Below, in pieces: positions 62,514-64,000 of a stretch of 64,000 bases of DNA; the first letter of the stretch is position 1, and each line of letters opens with the position of its first letter. This stretch comes from Harmonia axyridis (lineage: Eukaryota; Arthropoda; Insecta; Coleoptera; Coccinellidae). The DNA lies in contig NC_059502.1 in assembly GCF_914767665.1 (NCBI RefSeq), forward strand, positions 44,503,812 through 44,567,811, read 5' to 3'. The notes under the pieces are model-generated. The model had not been told where the DNA came from, did no database searches, and worked only from the letters and a program-made list of their open reading frames with translations. The position numbers were made by a program, and so were the translations under genes.

Positions 62514-63347
62514 TTATACCGAAGTGGTTTCCTTAGACACGCGTGTCAAGCTTTCGTCCCTGTGCAATACGATGAAAAGTGTTAGAATGAGAAACATTGA
62601 AGAAAATAACAAACGAATGAAATCAACAACAGAAGTCAGTCGTGCATTTGTGGTTACAGCAGCAATTGACCTTACCACGTGGGAGATTATAGCTACCTGC
62701 GTGACATCCGAGTCCAAAAAAATCAACAATGTGGAATGGCTTACTTGGATAATTGTTCATTAAACAAAAAGGAGGGAATAAGAACAGTCCCTTATACCGA
62801 AGTGGTTTCCTTAGACACGCGTGTCAAGCTTTCGTCCCTGTGCAATACGATGAAAAGTGTTAGAATGAGAAACATTGAAGAAAATAACAAACGAATGAAA
62901 TCAACAACAGAAGTCAGTCGTGCATTTGTGGTTACAGCAGCAATTGACCTTACCACGTGGGAGATTATAGCTACCTGCGTGACATCCGAGTCCAAAAAAA
63001 TCAACAATGTGGAATGGCTTACTTGGATAATTGTTCATTAAACAAAAAGGAGGGAATAAGAACAGTCCCTTATACCGAAGTGGTTTCCTTAGACACGCGT
63101 GTCAAGCTTTCGTCCCTGTGCAATACGATGAAAAGTGTTAGAATGAGAAACATTGAAGAAAATAACAAACGAATGAAATCAACAACAGAAGTCAGTCGTG
63201 CATTTGTGGTTACAGCAGCAATTGACCTTACCACGTGGGAGATTATAGCTACCTGCGTGACATCCGAGTCCAAAAAAATCAACAATGTGGAATGGCTTAC
63301 TTGGATAATTGTTCATTAAACAAAAAGTAGGGAATAAGAACAGTCCC
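62514..63347 (-). repeat. Run of near-identical satellite monomers
   Basis: The monomers at 62514, 62792 and 63070 are the same or almost the same, sharing AACAAAAAGGAGGG and TCCAAAAAAATC variants, whereas most neighbours in the arrays differ at several sites. This points to recent one-monomer-at-a-time amplification. Confidence 0.75.
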
Positions 63348-64000
63348 TTATACCGAAGTGGTTTCCTTAGACACGCGTGTCAAGCTTTCGTCCCTGTGCA
63401 ATACGATGAAAAGTGTTAGAATGAGAAACATTGAAGAAAATAACAAACGAATGAAATCAACAACAGAAGTCAGTCGTGCATTTGTGGTTACAGCAGCAAT
63501 TGACCTTACCACGTGGGAGATTACAGCTACCTGCGTGACATCCGAGTCCAAGAAAATCAACAATGTGGAATGGCTTACTTGCATAATTGTTCATTAAACA
63601 AAAAGAAGGGAATAAGAACAGTCCCTCATACCAAAGTGGTTTCCTTAGACACGCGTGTCAAGCTTTCGTCCCTGTGCAATACAATGAAAAGTGTTAGAAT
63701 GAGAAACATTGAAGAAAATAACAAACGAATGAAATCAACAACAGAAGTCAGTCGTGCATTTGTGGTTACAGCAGCAATTGACCTTACCACGTGGGAGATT
63801 ATAGCTACCTGCGTGACATCCGAGTCCAAGAAAATCAACAATGTGGAATGGCTTACTTGCATAATTGTTCATTAAACAAAAAGAAGGGAATAAGAACAGT
63901 CCCTTATACCAAAGTGGGTTCCTTAGACACGTGTGTCAAGCTTTCGTCCCTGTGCAATACGATGAAAAGTGTTAGAATGAGAAACATTGAAGGAAATAAC

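Larger units (their letters stand above)
56258..64000 (-). repeat. 278-bp satellite array, block 3 (minus orientation)
   Basis: About 27 monomers in the orientation opposite to blocks 1 and 2, in exact 278-bp steps (landmarks 56274, 56552 and so on) except for the composite monomer at 60660. The left edge has the rare AAGAAGAGCAGTCCC variant, also found near 13970 in block 1. The array continues past the window end. Confidence 0.96.

Overview
The window looks like satellite-rich heterochromatin of an arthropod, probably an insect. The evidence is AT-rich DNA, GT-AG introns in copies of an animal USP10-type deubiquitinase gene, a Ty3/gypsy retrotransposon with a tRNA-Lys-type primer site, and more than 120 copies of a 278-bp satellite. 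The species cannot be named from the sequence. There is no bacterial-type gene, operon or CRISPR array. I see no protein-coding host gene that is intact.

Layout: (1) 1-24130, satellite in plus orientation, every monomer exactly 278 bp except a truncated one at the left edge and one 402-bp composite; it contains two kinds of 1112-bp (4-monomer) higher-order repeats and longer duplications. (2) 24131-31753, a Ty3/gypsy element inserted in one monomer with a GACT target duplication. Its pol frame is complete, its gag is broken, and its 3' end is rearranged: an 813-bp intron-like block inside the LTR, then a second leader, then a fragment of a third LTR. (3) 31754-34184, plus satellite again. (4) 34185-34486, satellite in the opposite orientation, head to head with block 3. 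(5) 34487-56257, a roughly 22-kb tandem array of partial USP10 copies and their flanks (repeat lengths about 5.7, 6.4 and 6.4 kb), ending in an inverted copy. (6) 56258-64000, satellite in minus orientation.

The USP10 array has a 3'-end fragment, three partial copies (A, B, C) that each keep the last three recognisable exons, and an inverted copy D. All are pseudogenes. A has lost the catalytic cysteine codon (Arg instead) and has stops and a frameshift. B, C and D share a stop just before the cysteine box. B and C also share a stop between the catalytic His and Asp. Shared lesions and a shared 699-bp internal duplication show that B and C arose after the split from A, and that D came from a C-like copy.

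The most interesting element sits in the spacers of this array: a tRNA-like Pol III promoter (A and B boxes) followed 32 bases after the B box by a complete hammerhead ribozyme. Copies A and C keep every core base. Copy B has one base change that breaks the first pair of stem II. In copy D the unit is cut off at the tRNA-like T arm, exactly at the inversion breakpoint. The two ribozyme loops share 10 bases of perfect complementarity. In the retrotransposon, gag and pol are joined by a textbook -1 frameshift signal.
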